Shown piece by piece: positions 27,028-37,094 of a stretch of DNA of 64,000 nt. Below the pieces are notes generated by a model. The model was not told the DNA's origin, searched no databases, and saw only the letters and a list, made by a program, of their open reading frames with translations. The first letter of the stretch is position 1. Each line of letters begins with the position of its first letter. The position numbers and the translations under genes are program-made. Origin of the DNA: Albidovulum sediminis (GTDB lineage Bacteria > Pseudomonadota > Alphaproteobacteria > Rhodobacterales > Rhodobacteraceae); contig NZ_JAOCQF010000002.1 in assembly GCF_025380365.1 (NCBI RefSeq), forward strand, positions 204,846 through 268,845, given 5' to 3'.

Positions 27028-27711
27028 ATGTCGATCTGGACCCGCATTTCCGAAGCGCTCGCCGCCCTGAACAAGGGCGAGGGGCTGGCGACCGTCTTCG
27101 AGCGGCTGAAGACCCCGCCGGAGCGTTCGGTGGCCTTCACCATCGCGGTCATCGCCCTTGGCGCCAAGATGGCGAAAGCGGACGGGCAGGTGACGCGCAA
27201 CGAGGTCATGGCCTTCCGCGAGGTCTTCACCATCGCGCCGGGGGACGAGGCGAACGCCGCGCGCGTCTTCAACCTTGCGCGCACCGACGTCGCCGGTTTC
27301 GAGCTTTACGCCCGCAAGATCGCTGCCATGTTCGGCCCTGGCGACGAGGTCCTGGTGGACCTGATGGAGGGGCTCTTCCACATCGCGGTGGCGGACGGCG
27401 AGTACCACCCGCACGAGGATGCCTTCCTGCGCGAGGTTGCCGCGATCTTCGGCGTTGGCGAGAGATGCTTCCGCGCGCTGATGGGGCGCTTCGTTCCCGA
27501 CGCCGAGGCCGACCCCTACGACGTTCTGGGTGTGCCCCACGGCGCCCCGGCGGAGGAGGTGCGGGCGGCCTGGCGGCGGGCGGTGCGCGAGAACCACCCG
27601 GACCGCCTTGTCGCGCGCGGCCTGCCGGAAGAGGCGATCCAGATCGCACAGGCACGCCTTGTCGCCGTCAACCGCGCCTGGGAAGAGATCAGCGGCAAGA
27701 AGGCTGCCTGA
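27028..27711 (+). CDS. TerB-like plus J-domain co-chaperone (DjlA-type)
   Basis: A 227-residue protein. The N-terminal helical TerB-like domain (about 40-150) contains paired acidic blocks KMAKADGQVTRNEV and IAVADGEYHPHED. The C-terminal J domain (about 165-225) starts DPYDVLGVP and has the essential HPD in RENHPDRL, so it should stimulate a DnaK-type ATPase. This matches DjlA, but the N-terminal membrane anchor of the E. coli protein is missing, so it is probably soluble. It is followed three bases later by the nuclease-like gene. Confidence 0.85.
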   Translation: MSIWTRISEALAALNKGEGLATVFERLKTPPERSVAFTIAVIALGAKMAKADGQVTRNEVMAFREVFTIAPGDEANAARVFNLARTDVAGFELYARKIAAMFGPGDEVLVDLMEGLFHIAVADGEYHPHEDAFLREVAAIFGVGERCFRALMGRFVPDAEADPYDVLGVPHGAPAEEVRAAWRRAVRENHPDRLVARGLPEEAIQIAQARLVAVNRAWEEISGKKAA

Positions 27712-27714
27712 GCC

Positions 27715-28746
27715 ATGCGGATCGCGACCTACAACGTCGAATGGTTCACCAATCTCTTCGACAAGCACGGGGCGCTTCTGGCGGATGGCGAATGGTCGTC
27801 GCGCTACAACGTGACGCGCGCCGACCAGCTCGATTCGCTGGGCATCGTCTTTACCGCGATGGATGCGGACGCCGTGATGATCATCGAGGCGCCCGACAAC
27901 AATCGCCACCGCAAGACGGTGCAGATGCTTGAAGCCTTCGCCGCGCGCTACGAACTCAGGACGCGCAAGGCGCTCCTTGGTTACGAGAACGAGACGCAGC
28001 AGGAAATCGCGCTTCTCTACGATCCGGACAAGCTGACGGTCGAGCATGACCCGATCGGCATGCCGGAGCAGCCGATCGAGGGGATGGCTAGCCCGCGTTT
28101 CGATTCGAGCTACAGGATCGACCTGAACATCGACGCCACGCTGGACCTCGTGCGCTTCTCCAAGCCACCGCTCGAGATCGCCGCGACCAGCGTCGCCGGC
28201 AAGTCCTTTCGCATGATCGGCGTGCATGTGAAATCCAAGGCGCCGCATGGCGCCTCGACCGAGGCGCAGGTCCGGCGCCTTGCGATCGAGAACCGCCGCA
28301 AGCAGCTTGCCCAGTGCATCTGGCTGCGTGAGCGTGTGCTGGAACATCTGCAGGCGGGCGAAAGCCTGATCGTCCTGGGCGATTTCAACGACGGCCCGGG
28401 CCTTGACGAATACGAGAACCTGTTCGGTCGGTCGGGGGTGGAGATTGTGCTGGGCTGGGACGAGCCGCGTGAGAAGCGGCTTTACGATCCCCATGCGCGG
28501 GTTGCCTTCGGCAAGAAGCTGGCCGCGATGCCGTCGACCGCGCGCTTCTACCTGGATGACCAGGGCGCCTATTTCTCGGCGCTACTCGACTACGTGATGG
28601 TCTCGCCCGACCTGCGCACCCTGTCTCCGACCTGGCGCATCTGGCATCCTTTCGATGACACCCGGTGTTATTGCGTTCCGGAACTGCGCGAGGCGCTCCT
28701 GGCCGCCTCGGACCACTTCCCGGTCACCGTCGATCTGCCGCTGTGA
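27715..28746 (+). CDS. endonuclease/exonuclease/phosphatase family protein
   Basis: A 343-residue member of the EEP superfamily (DNase I, exonuclease III and inositol phosphatase fold). The N-terminal strand RIATYNVEWFTNLFD holds the conserved Asn. Further blocks are GDFNDGPG (metal and general-base Asp-Asn, about residues 222-229) and ASDHFPVTVDLPL at the end, with the catalytic Asp-His. It has no signal peptide. Substrate could be nucleic acid or a phosphoester; sequence alone does not decide. It is likely co-transcribed with the upstream J-domain gene. Confidence 0.85.
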   Translation: MRIATYNVEWFTNLFDKHGALLADGEWSSRYNVTRADQLDSLGIVFTAMDADAVMIIEAPDNNRHRKTVQMLEAFAARYELRTRKALLGYENETQQEIALLYDPDKLTVEHDPIGMPEQPIEGMASPRFDSSYRIDLNIDATLDLVRFSKPPLEIAATSVAGKSFRMIGVHVKSKAPHGASTEAQVRRLAIENRRKQLAQCIWLRERVLEHLQAGESLIVLGDFNDGPGLDEYENLFGRSGVEIVLGWDEPREKRLYDPHARVAFGKKLAAMPSTARFYLDDQGAYFSALLDYVMVSPDLRTLSPTWRIWHPFDDTRCYCVPELREALLAASDHFPVTVDLPL

Positions 28747-28826
28747 ACGCGCCCCGCATTGCGCTCCACTACGCGCCCCAATACACGCCCCTGTGATTTT
28801 GCCGGGCTTTGCCCTATATTGGGGCA

Positions 28827-29171
28827 ATGAGACAGGCTGCCGTCCTTTTGGCGATCTTCCTGGCGTTTCCGGCCGTGGCGGAGACGGAGGATGGCGATGT
28901 CGGCGAGGGGTTCAGCCTGCTTGAGGAAGGCGCGCGCATCATCATGCGCTCCATGCTCGATGACCTTGGCCCGAAGCTGGACGAGATGCGCGACGGGCTG
29001 GAAGGCGCGATGAGCGAGATCGAGCCGCACCTGACCGAGCTGTTCGACATGATCGGCGACCTGCGCAACTACGAGGCGCCAGAACGGCTGCCGAACGGCG
29101 ACATCATCCTGCGCCGCAAGCCGCCCGAGGCGCCGATCGAATTCGGCCCGAACGGCGAGGTGGAGATCTGA
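28827..29171 (+). CDS. small exported acidic hypothetical protein (AAA+ locus-independent)
   Basis: A 114-residue protein beginning with a short signal peptide (MRQAAVLLAIFLAFPAVAE). The mature part is an acidic amphipathic helix region (LLEEGARIIMRSMLDDLGPKL, then MRDGLEGAMSEIEPHLTEL), followed by a conserved-looking tail YEAPERLPNGDIILRRK. I know similar AAA-less, helix-plus-tail periplasmic proteins in Rhodobacteraceae but no function. The ATG at 28827 is chosen because the signal peptide begins there; an in-frame TTG lies 18 bases upstream. Confidence 0.65.
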   Translation: MRQAAVLLAIFLAFPAVAETEDGDVGEGFSLLEEGARIIMRSMLDDLGPKLDEMRDGLEGAMSEIEPHLTELFDMIGDLRNYEAPERLPNGDIILRRKPPEAPIEFGPNGEVEI

Positions 29172-29194
29172 CGCCTTCCGATATGCCCCGGCGG

Positions 29195-29216
29195 CCGCGT
29201 TTCTGCCCGAACGCGG
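29195..29216. terminator. hairpin between convergent genes
   Basis: CCGCGTT (29195-29201) pairs with AACGCGG (29210-29216) around an eight-base loop, just before the stop of the leftward ppx gene. Confidence 0.5.
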
Positions 29217-29219
29217 GGC

Positions 29220-30800
29220 TCAGCCCGCGGCGATCGAAACCACGGCCTGGGCACCAAGCGCTTCGGCCAAGGATCTGAACCGGGCCTCCGCCACCTCTCC
29301 GAACAGCGCCTCGGCATCGGGGTTCAGGGCGAGTTCGAGGATCTTCTTCTTCGGCCTCCAGAGCAGCGTGCCGGCTTCCTCGGGCGAGCGGATCGCGAAC
29401 ATCGCGCCGAACCGCATCGCCTTGCCCAGCACCTCGGCCTCCTTGATCTGGCGATCCGTCAGAAGGCCGAACAACGGCTCCAGCCGCGAACCGGCGCGCG
29501 AGTTCTTGTAGCGGTGCAACAGGGCGAGGCCAAGAAAGACCCGCTCGGCGTGGCTGAGGCCGCCGAGGTTTGCGCGCGTCGCGTTGTCGAAGCAGACCTC
29601 GGCGCGATAGTCGGGATGCGCCCGCCAGGTCGTGTCGTGCAGAAGGCAGGCGGCGCGAACGATCCTGCGCTTGTCAGCCGAGGCAGTGCCATAAAGCGGC
29701 AGAAGGAAGTTGTAGAGCTTCTTGCCGAAGCCGGGCATCCGGGCCGAGGTGCGTTCCGCGTGCCGGCACGCCTCGATCAGCGGGTCGCGCACCCGCAGGC
29801 GCTCGGGCATCTGCTCGTAAAGAAGCCCCTCGCGGATGCCGTAGGACGACACGTCGATTTCCTTCGGATGGAAGGTCAGCACAAGCTGGCGCAGCACCTG
29901 GCTTGCCAGCGGCACAAGTTCCATCCGCGCGGCAGATGTCCCGGTTTTCGACCTTAGCGCGTCAAGATCGTTCTCGGCGATCCAGTGCACGGTCTGAAGC
30001 ACCGACTGCGGACCCATGCGGTATTCGTGAAGGACCGTCATCGGATAGTTCCGACGCTCCATGTCGAGCCGGGCGAACGCCCGCCAGGATCCGCCCACCA
30101 GATAGATGCGGTCGTGGCCGGTTCCCAGCGCTTCGGCCAGTTTCTCGACCTCGGCGCGGATGAACTCGGCCACGCCCTTCTTCCCACCCTTCACCTGCTG
30201 GAGCCGGAACGGCCCGAGCGGAGAGGTGACGCGACGGCCGACCTTGCCCTTGCTCACCTCCGCCAGTTCCATCGAGTTTCCGCCGATGTCGCAGACCAGC
30301 CCCTCCGCCTCGGGCCAGCCCAGAAGCACGCCCTGCGCGGAAAGTCGCGCCTCCTCCTGCCCGTCGATGACCCAGAGCTTCAGGCCGGTCGCGCGCTCCA
30401 CCTCGGCCTGGAACTCCGCCCCGTCTTCCGCCTCGCGGACGGCGGCCGTGGCGACGCAGGTCATCGAGGGCAGGCGCATCCCCTTGGCAAGCGCCGCGAA
30501 ACGCTTCAGCGCGGCCAGTGCGCGCGCGCGACCCTCGGGGTTCAGGCGGCCGGTCTTCGCCAGGCCCTGGCCAAGTCCCGCCAGCACCTTTTCGTTATAG
30601 AAGTAGGCGGGACTGCGGGCGGCACCGTCAAACACGACAAGGCGGACTGAGTTCGAGCCGACGTCTACCACCCCCACGCGCTCCAGCGCGCGCGAAGACG
30701 GGTCATCGAACAAGGGCCGGCCAAACAGCGCCAGATCGTCTTCGCCCTCGGCAGCCTTCTTCTTGCCCTTGCCGCGCTTTTCGTCGCTGTTCTTCGGCAT
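29220..30800 (-). CDS. ppx: exopolyphosphatase / pppGpp phosphatase (Ppx/GppA)
   Basis: A 526-residue ASKHA-fold phosphatase. It removes terminal phosphate from polyphosphate, and possibly from pppGpp. Phosphate 1 motif VVDVGSNSVRLVVFD (about 43-57) and phosphate 2 motif CDIGGNSMEL (about 169-178) are clear, and the C-terminal third has HD-like helical repeats (LLHDTTWRAHPDYR). The Lys-rich first 20 residues are not conserved. It lies ten bases downstream of ppk in the same leftward operon, pairing polyphosphate breakdown with synthesis. Confidence 0.92.
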   Translation of the reverse strand: MPKNSDEKRGKGKKKAAEGEDDLALFGRPLFDDPSSRALERVGVVDVGSNSVRLVVFDGAARSPAYFYNEKVLAGLGQGLAKTGRLNPEGRARALAALKRFAALAKGMRLPSMTCVATAAVREAEDGAEFQAEVERATGLKLWVIDGQEEARLSAQGVLLGWPEAEGLVCDIGGNSMELAEVSKGKVGRRVTSPLGPFRLQQVKGGKKGVAEFIRAEVEKLAEALGTGHDRIYLVGGSWRAFARLDMERRNYPMTVLHEYRMGPQSVLQTVHWIAENDLDALRSKTGTSAARMELVPLASQVLRQLVLTFHPKEIDVSSYGIREGLLYEQMPERLRVRDPLIEACRHAERTSARMPGFGKKLYNFLLPLYGTASADKRRIVRAACLLHDTTWRAHPDYRAEVCFDNATRANLGGLSHAERVFLGLALLHRYKNSRAGSRLEPLFGLLTDRQIKEAEVLGKAMRFGAMFAIRSPEEAGTLLWRPKKKILELALNPDAEALFGEVAEARFRSLAEALGAQAVVSIAAG

Positions 30801-30809
30801 CCTCGTCCC

Positions 30810-32975
30810 TCAGTCCATTGCGTGTGCGAGCTTCGGCACATCCTTTGCCCCGGCCGACCCTCTACCGGACAGAGACGGGTTCTCCATGAAGAAACGGTGG
30901 CAGTTGAACAGGTCGTCCCGCCCCTCGGGCAGATCGCGTTCATACCGGCCATCCGGGCGCAGAACCCAGCTTTGCGCCTCGTCCGCCAGGTTCGCGGCCA
31001 TGATCTGGCTCACGATCTGCGCCTTTACCGTGTCGTTCCTGATCTCCACCAGCGTCTCGACCCGGCGCGTCAGGTTACGTCCCATCCAGTCGGCCGAGGA
31101 GATGAAGACCCGCGCCTTCTTCGAGGGCAGCCCGTGGCCCGCGCCGAAGCAGACGATGCGGCTGTGTTCCAGGAATCGCCCGACGATCGACTTGACGCGG
31201 ATGTTCTCGCTCAGCCCCTTGATGCCGGGTCTGAGCCCGCAGATGCCGCGCACGACAAGGTCGATCTTCACCCCGGCCTGGCTTGCGGCGTAAAGCGCGT
31301 CGATCACGTTCGGCTCGATCAGCGAATTGAGCTTCACCCAGATCTGCGCAGGCCGCCCGGCGCGGGCGTGTTCGGCCTCGGCCTCGATCAGTTCCAGAAG
31401 CCGGCTTTTCAGGCTGATGGGGGAGATCGCGAGGTTTTCGAGCCCTTCCGGTTGCACGTAGCCCGACAGGTAGTTGAAGACCTTGGTCGCATCGCGGCCC
31501 AGGGCCGGGTCGCAGGTGAACAGGCTCAGGTCGGTGTAGATGCGCGCCGTGATCGGGTGATAGTTGCCGGTGCCGTAATGGGTATAGGTCACCAGGTGAT
31601 CGCCCTCGCGCCGCACCACGGTCGAAATCTTCGCGTGCGTCTTGTAGTTGACGAAGCCGTAGACGACATGCGCCCCCGCGCGCTCCAGCCGGCGCGACTG
31701 GCGGATGTTCGCGGCCTCGTCGAAGCGCGCCTTCAGTTCGACAAGGGCGGTGACCGACTTGCCCGCTTCGGCCGCCTCACACAGCGCGCCGACGATGGGG
31801 CTGTCGTGCGAGGTGCGGTAGAGCGTCTGCTTGATCGCCAGGACGTTCGGATCGCGCGCCGCCTGCTCGATAAAGCGGATCACCATGTCGAAGGTCTCGT
31901 AGGGGTGATGCAGCAGCATGTCCTTCTTGCGGATTGCCGCGAACATGTCGCCGTCGTGGTCCTGCACCCTCTCGGGGATGCGTGGCGTGAACGCGGGCCA
32001 CAGGAGGTCGCGGCGGTTGTCCAGAACCAGTTCCTTCAGATCGGCCATGCCGACCATGCCCTTGACCTCCACCACCTCGTCCGGCGCCACGCCAAGCTCG
32101 TCCATGATGAGGGCGCGCAGCGCCTCGGGCGCGCCGGCGGTGATCTTCATGCGGATCACCTGGCCCCGGCGTCGGCGCTTCAGCGCAGTCTCGAACTCCC
32201 GCACCAGATCCTCAGCCTCGTCCTCGACCTCGATGTCGCTGTCGCGCAGCACGCGGAAGGTGCAATGGCCGGTGTCGCGGTATCCGGGGAAGAGCGAGCC
32301 GAGATGGAGGAGAAGCAGTTCCTCCATCGGCAGGAAGCGCGTGCGCCCCGGCAGGGCGACGAACCGCGCGATCTGCTGGGGGATCGGCAGCAGGGCCTGC
32401 AAGGTGCGCTTGTCGGCGGCGCGCTCCAGTTGCAGCGCAAGGCAGAAGCCGGTGTTCGGGATGAAGGGGAACGGATGCGCGGGGTCGATGGCCAGCGGCG
32501 AGAGAACCGGGAAGACCTGATTGAGGAAATAGTCCTCAAGGAACTTCTCGTCCTTCCGGCCCAGCTTGGAACGCGTCATCAAAGCGATGCCCGCCGCCTC
32601 CATCTCGCGCTTCAGCTTGTTCCAGACCGATTGCTGCGCGGTCATCAGCCGCCGCGCGTCCTCGTTGATGAGGACAAGCTGTTCGGCCGGGGTCAGCCCG
32701 TCGGCGGCTGGCGTCGCATTGCCCGCCCGGCGCAATTCGCGCAAGCCTGCAACGCGAACGGTGTAGAATTCATCGAGGTTTGTGGCCGAGATCGACAGGA
32801 ACCTGAGCCGCTCGAGCAGCGGCACGCGCGGGTTGCGCGCCTCGTCGAGGACGCGCCAGTTGAACGCTAGCCAGCTGAGTTCCCGGTTGAAGAAGCGGCC
32901 GGGGCCGGCGGTTGCGGCCTCGGGCAGCGTGATCGGGCGGGGGTGGGGCGCTTTAAGGAAATCGGCTTGCGTCAT
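30810..32975 (-). CDS. ppk: polyphosphate kinase 1
   Basis: A 721-residue PPK1, which builds polyphosphate from ATP at the inner membrane. The N-terminal domain starts [17 protein letters not shown]. The phospholipase-D-like catalytic core has the histidine in NYKTHAKIS (about residue 446, equivalent to the autophosphorylated His435 of E. coli) and the second histidine in [10 protein letters not shown] (about 604, equivalent to His592). The length is close to the family norm. It is followed by ppx and preceded by hdaA with a 42-base gap, an order often seen in alphaproteobacteria. Confidence 0.97.
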   Translation of the reverse strand: MTQADFLKAPHPRPITLPEAATAGPGRFFNRELSWLAFNWRVLDEARNPRVPLLERLRFLSISATNLDEFYTVRVAGLRELRRAGNATPAADGLTPAEQLVLINEDARRLMTAQQSVWNKLKREMEAAGIALMTRSKLGRKDEKFLEDYFLNQVFPVLSPLAIDPAHPFPFIPNTGFCLALQLERAADKRTLQALLPIPQQIARFVALPGRTRFLPMEELLLLHLGSLFPGYRDTGHCTFRVLRDSDIEVEDEAEDLVREFETALKRRRRGQVIRMKITAGAPEALRALIMDELGVAPDEVVEVKGMVGMADLKELVLDNRRDLLWPAFTPRIPERVQDHDGDMFAAIRKKDMLLHHPYETFDMVIRFIEQAARDPNVLAIKQTLYRTSHDSPIVGALCEAAEAGKSVTALVELKARFDEAANIRQSRRLERAGAHVVYGFVNYKTHAKISTVVRREGDHLVTYTHYGTGNYHPITARIYTDLSLFTCDPALGRDATKVFNYLSGYVQPEGLENLAISPISLKSRLLELIEAEAEHARAGRPAQIWVKLNSLIEPNVIDALYAASQAGVKIDLVVRGICGLRPGIKGLSENIRVKSIVGRFLEHSRIVCFGAGHGLPSKKARVFISSADWMGRNLTRRVETLVEIRNDTVKAQIVSQIMAANLADEAQSWVLRPDGRYERDLPEGRDDLFNCHRFFMENPSLSGRGSAGAKDVPKLAHAMD

Positions 32976-33017
32976 GGCGGGCTTATGCGCGGCCTTTGTA
33001 ACGGAACGGTGACGGTA

Positions 33018-33704
33018 TCATTGACCGCTCGGGCGCAGCCTGTCCAGAACCTCGGCCGCCAGCTTCTGGCCGATCGGGCGCCCCTGTGCGAGCGCCTGCG
33101 CATCGAGCGCGGCGACAAGATCGCGCGCCGCTGCCAGCGAACGTTCCATGCGCGCGACCAGCCAGGGCACGAGCGTTGCGGGGACAAGCAGCTGGCGGTC
33201 GGCGAACTGCTTGACCAGGACCGCGGCCAGCAGCGCGTCGTCGGGCGGATCAAGCAGGGCGATCTGGGTCGCCTGCATCCGGCTTGCAAGGTCGGGCAGG
33301 GACAGGGGCCAGCGCTGCGGCGCCGTACGCGCGGTCAGAAGCAGCCGCCCGCCCTCGGACAGGACAAGGTTGTGCAGGTGGAAGAGCGCCGTTTCCGCGG
33401 CTGCATCGCCGGCGATGCGGTCCGCGTCCTCGACCGCGACGGTTCCCGCCTCGGCCAGTTCCGCGACACGCGCCGGGTCCAGTGCAGCGGCGGGCACGAC
33501 CGCCGCCCCGTGATCGTGCGCGAAGACCTGCGTCAGATGCGTCTTGCCCGCCCCCTCCGGCCCCACCAGCAGAAGCTTGCCCTGCGGCCAGTCCCGCGGG
33601 GCGTCGATGACCGAGAGCGCGAGCGCATTGGCCGGCGAGACAAAGAAATCGTCGCGCCCCAGCGCGGGACGCACCGGCAGGTCGAGGATCAGCTGACGTG
33701 CCAT
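33018..33704 (-). CDS. hdaA: HdaA, DnaA-related replication inhibitor
   Basis: A 228-residue protein related to the AAA+ part of DnaA but without its DNA-binding domain. With the beta clamp, Hda proteins promote ATP hydrolysis by DnaA and so prevent re-initiation. The N-terminal RQLILDLPVRPALGRDDFF contains the QL-x-L-x-L clamp-binding peptide. Walker A is GPEGAGKTHL, Walker B is VAVEDAD, and an Arg-finger region (LASRMQA) is present. It begins one base after the stop of the permease gene, so the two are co-transcribed with ppk. Confidence 0.88.
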   Translation of the reverse strand: MARQLILDLPVRPALGRDDFFVSPANALALSVIDAPRDWPQGKLLLVGPEGAGKTHLTQVFAHDHGAAVVPAAALDPARVAELAEAGTVAVEDADRIAGDAAAETALFHLHNLVLSEGGRLLLTARTAPQRWPLSLPDLASRMQATQIALLDPPDDALLAAVLVKQFADRQLLVPATLVPWLVARMERSLAAARDLVAALDAQALAQGRPIGQKLAAEVLDRLRPSGQ

Positions 33705-33705
33705 G

Positions 33706-34773
33706 TCAGGGCTCGTCCCCGCCCGTCAGGCCGCGGTAAAGGCGGCTGTCGAGATACTGCGAGATGCCGAACCGGGCGAGGACGCCGATCGAGGCCGCGA
33801 CGGGAACCGCCACCAGCATGCCGACAAAACCGAAGACGGTGCCAAAGGCCGAGAGCGCGAAGAGGAGCCAGACCGGGTGCAGGCCGACCGACTGCCCGAC
33901 GAGCCGGGGGGTAAGGACGTTGCCCTCCAGGAACTGGCCCGCGGCGAAGATCGCGGCAACGGCGCCGATATGGCCCCACTCGCCCCAGAACTGGAAGAAG
34001 GCAAGTCCGATCGCCAGCGCGCCCCCCACCAGGGCCCCGACATAGGGGATGAAGGTGATGAGGCCGGCAATCGATCCGACGATCAGCCCGAAGTCGAGCC
34101 CCGCAACCATCAGCGCGATGGAATAGAAGGTGCCGAGGATCAGGCAGACCGACACCTGCCCGCGCACGAAGCCCGCGAGCACCCGGTCGATGTCACGGGC
34201 AAGCGAGCGCACCACTTCGGCATGGTCGCGCGGCAGCCAGCCGTCGACGGTCGCGATCATACGGTCCCAGTCCAGCAGCAGGTAGAAGGCCACGACCGGA
34301 ACGACGATGATGAAGACGATGGCGTTGATGACCGAAAGCGCCGAACTCAGCAGGCCGGAGGCAAGCCTGCCGCCCTGCGACTTGATGGTCTGGCCGATCG
34401 ATTGCAGGGTTTCGTAGAGAACGCTCTGGTTGTCGAGCAGTTGCGGGAAGTTCGTCGACAGGAAGCCCTGAAGCTCGCCGAAGATCGTGGGCGCGGCGTT
34501 CACCAGTTGCGCAAGCTGGCGAACCAGCATCGGCACGATCAGGAGCGCGAGCAGCGCGAAGGCAACCAGCGCCACGATGGAAATGGCCGACGTCGCGGCC
34601 GTGCGGGACAGCCCCGCCCGTTCGAGCCGGTCGGCGACGGGGTCGAGGAAATAGGCCAGCGCCCCGCCGACGAGGAACGGCAGGATCACGTCGCCGAGAA
34701 ACCAGAGCGCCGCGAAGATGACGGCAAGTGCTATTCCCCAGTATTTCGCCTGTTGGCGGACGGGCAGGGCCAT
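33706..34773 (-). CDS. AI-2E/PerM family transporter
   Basis: A 355-residue inner membrane protein with about eight hydrophobic segments, the family number: two near the N-terminus (14-50), one near residues 60-85, then a periplasmic helical region and five more from about 145 to 340. Family blocks are LPFLVGGALAYFLDPV and GLITFIPYVGALVGG. Members have been linked to autoinducer-2 export or Na+/H+ exchange; neither can be told from sequence. ATG at 34773 follows GAAGGAGACAGCC; an upstream in-frame ATG lacks this. It is the first gene of the permease-hdaA-ppk-ppx operon. Confidence 0.85.
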   Translation of the reverse strand: MALPVRQQAKYWGIALAVIFAALWFLGDVILPFLVGGALAYFLDPVADRLERAGLSRTAATSAISIVALVAFALLALLIVPMLVRQLAQLVNAAPTIFGELQGFLSTNFPQLLDNQSVLYETLQSIGQTIKSQGGRLASGLLSSALSVINAIVFIIVVPVVAFYLLLDWDRMIATVDGWLPRDHAEVVRSLARDIDRVLAGFVRGQVSVCLILGTFYSIALMVAGLDFGLIVGSIAGLITFIPYVGALVGGALAIGLAFFQFWGEWGHIGAVAAIFAAGQFLEGNVLTPRLVGQSVGLHPVWLLFALSAFGTVFGFVGMLVAVPVAASIGVLARFGISQYLDSRLYRGLTGGDEP

Positions 34774-34909
34774 GGCTGTCTCCTTCGTGCCTGTCATGGC
34801 GCATGCGCGCGTGGCCTGCAAGCCGCGACTTCAGCGGCGGCGCCTTGCGGCGCCACGCCATCCTGTCGCGATCCGCGCCGCCGCGCGGACCGCTCCGGCG
34901 CCTCCGGCG

Positions 34910-34933
34910 GGAGTATTTCAGCCAGAATGAAGG
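34910..34933 (+). repeat. dispersed intergenic repeat, copy 2
   Basis: A 24-base near-copy of the sequence at 11832-11855, here with A instead of G at the eleventh base. It again follows a GC-rich run (GCCTCCGGCGG). It sits in the divergent gap between the permease and proS genes. Confidence 0.65.
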
Positions 34934-35029
34934 GAAGGTTCACGCCCCTGGGCGGTTGGGCCGCCTTGCCTGCCTGACGGGTTTGGCATAATCCCTTGGC
35001 CAGTCGAAGCCACAGGATGCGAGCCCTTC

Positions 35030-36367
35030 ATGCGCCTTTCCCGCTATTTCCTTCCCGTCCTCAAGGAAAACCCCGCCGAGGCGCAGATCGTCAGCCACCG
35101 CTACATGCTGCGCGCGGGCATGATCAAGCAGCAGGCGGCGGGCATCTATTCCTGGCTGCCGATGGGATTCCGCGTGCTGCGCCGGATCGAGGAGATCGTG
35201 CACCAGGAACAGGTGCGCGCGGGCCACATTCCGCTCCTGATGCCGACGCTGCAGCCCGCCGACCTCTGGCGCGAGTCCGGGCGCTATGGCGACTACGGGG
35301 AGGAGATGCTGCGCATCCGGGACCGGCACGGGCGCGACATGCTCTACGGTCCGACGAACGAGGAGATGATTACCGACATCTTCCGCAGCCACGTGTCGTC
35401 CTACAAGGATCTGCCGCTGACGCTATATCACATCCAGTGGAAGTTCCGCGACGAGGTGCGCCCGCGATTCGGCGTGATGCGGGGGCGCGAGTTCCTGATG
35501 AAGGACGGCTACAACTTCGACATCGACAAGGACGCGGCTCTGCACGCCTACAACCGCCACATGGTCAGCTACCTGCGCACCTATGAGCGCATGGGCCTGA
35601 CCGCGATTCCGATGCGCGCGGCTTCGGGCCCCATCGGCGGCGACAACACCCACGAATTCCTGGTGCTGGCGAACACCGGCGAATCCGAGGTCTTCTATGA
35701 CGACCGGGTGACGGCATTGAAGCTTGGCAAGCGCGACATCGACTATGACGACCGGGGTCAGGTGGCCAAGGTCTGCGAGGAGTTCACCGAACTTTATGCC
35801 CGCACCGACGAGACACACGACCCGGTGATGTTCGAGACGGTGCCCGAGGCGCACCGCAAGGTTGGCCGAGGGATCGAGGTTGGCCAGATCTTCTACTTTG
35901 GAACGAAGTATTCCGAGCCGATGGGCGCGACCGTGGTGAACGAGAAGGGCGAGCGGGTGCCGATCCACGGCGGATCGCACGGGATCGGCGTGAGCCGGCT
36001 GCTGGGCGCGATCATCGAGGCCTCGCACGACGACAGGGGCATCATCTGGCCCGAGGGAGTCACGCCCTTCCCGGTGGGGATCGTCAACCTCAAGCAGGGC
36101 GACGGAGCGGCGGACGCGGCCTGCGAGGGGCTTTACAAGGCGTTGAGGGCCAAAGGGCTCGAGGCGCTTTACGACGACCGCGACGAGCGGGCGGGGGCGA
36201 AATTCGCCACAATGGACCTGATCGGCCTGCCCTGGCGCATCACCGTCGGCCCGCGCGGGCTTGCGAACGGCGTGGTGGAACTGACCTCGCGCCGCACCGG
36301 CGAGAGCGAGGAGATGAGCCCGGAGGCTGCGGTGGCGCGGGTGGCGGCGATCTACGAAGGCGTCTGA
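35030..36367 (+). CDS. proS: prolyl-tRNA synthetase (short alphaproteobacterial type)
   Basis: A 445-residue class II synthetase that charges tRNA-Pro. Motif 1 ([18 protein letters not shown]), motif 2 ([29 protein letters not shown]) and motif 3 ([13 protein letters not shown]) are visible, followed by the anticodon domain. The INS editing domain found in E. coli ProS between motifs 2 and 3 is absent, as is normal for this shorter alphaproteobacterial form. It therefore cannot hydrolyse Ala-tRNA-Pro itself and would rely on a free-standing editor. Confidence 0.97.
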   Translation: MRLSRYFLPVLKENPAEAQIVSHRYMLRAGMIKQQAAGIYSWLPMGFRVLRRIEEIVHQEQVRAGHIPLLMPTLQPADLWRESGRYGDYGEEMLRIRDRHGRDMLYGPTNEEMITDIFRSHVSSYKDLPLTLYHIQWKFRDEVRPRFGVMRGREFLMKDGYNFDIDKDAALHAYNRHMVSYLRTYERMGLTAIPMRAASGPIGGDNTHEFLVLANTGESEVFYDDRVTALKLGKRDIDYDDRGQVAKVCEEFTELYARTDETHDPVMFETVPEAHRKVGRGIEVGQIFYFGTKYSEPMGATVVNEKGERVPIHGGSHGIGVSRLLGAIIEASHDDRGIIWPEGVTPFPVGIVNLKQGDGAADAACEGLYKALRAKGLEALYDDRDERAGAKFATMDLIGLPWRITVGPRGLANGVVELTSRRTGESEEMSPEAAVARVAAIYEGV

Positions 36368-36470
36368 GCCCGCGCGCGGGCGGGGGGCTGCCGGGGCGTG
36401 TCACGAGGGCTCGCACCCGGCGCGGGATTTGCGCTAGACTTCCCTTGCGACGGGGGAGGGGAGGCACCGG

Positions 36471-36974
36471 ATGCTGAGACTCATGAGCCTTGCGGGCGGA
36501 CTGGCCGGGGCGCTTGCGCTGTCGCAGGCGCCGGAGTTTTCGCAGCAGTACCTTCAGCGGCTTGGCGGCAAGGTCGATGCGCTGAGCCGCGTCGCCGCCG
36601 AATTCGACGCCTCGGCGGAGGCCGCGGGGCTGAGCCGGGAAGCCGCGCTGGCGTCGTTGTCGGGCAACGCCTTTGCCGGGCTGCATCAGGCCGACATGCG
36701 CGACACGCTGTCTGAACTGGACCGGCTGAGCGCCGATCTGGCGCTTCTGCGCGCGGCCGGGCCGGTCGAGCGTACGCTGCTGCCGCACCGCTTCCTCGAT
36801 GCGGAGACCTTCAGTGCGACCTGGGCCGACTTCCAGCCCGCGGTTCCGGCGACGACGGCGGGCATCGCCACGGGCGCGATGGGCTATCTTGGCGGCTGGG
36901 CCGCGATGTCGATCCTGGCCTCGATCCTCGTCTCTCCGTTCCGGCGCCGGGAGAAGGGCCGGGCGCGCACCTGA
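36471..36974 (+). CDS. DUF2937 family membrane protein
   Basis: A 167-residue protein matching DUF2937: an N-terminal hydrophobic start, the block PEFSQQYLQRLGGKVDALSRV (about 22-42), a central helical region, and one C-terminal membrane segment (about 138-158) before a basic tail ending RRREKGRART. The family is common in proteobacteria and has no known function; a membrane-anchored periplasmic helical bundle is the likely form. It is co-directional with proS and lolC. Confidence 0.8.
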   Translation: MLRLMSLAGGLAGALALSQAPEFSQQYLQRLGGKVDALSRVAAEFDASAEAAGLSREAALASLSGNAFAGLHQADMRDTLSELDRLSADLALLRAAGPVERTLLPHRFLDAETFSATWADFQPAVPATTAGIATGAMGYLGGWAAMSILASILVSPFRRREKGRART

Positions 36975-37055
36975 CCCTCGGCGGAAAAGCGTGCCTGGCG
37001 CATCCTGCGGCCGGCGCGACGGCTTGACCTTTCCCCCGCGCGCCGCCACCTTGCG

Positions 37056-37085
37056 CCCGCTTTCGCACCCCCCGCTTTCGCACCC
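37056..37085. repeat. perfect 15-bp tandem duplication in the lolC leader
   Basis: CCCGCTTTCGCACCC occurs twice without a spacer, ending ten bases before the lolC start codon and just before the GGAG ribosome site. A TTGACC at 37024-37029 upstream may be a -35. Confidence 0.8.
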
Positions 37086-37094
37086 GGAGCCCCC

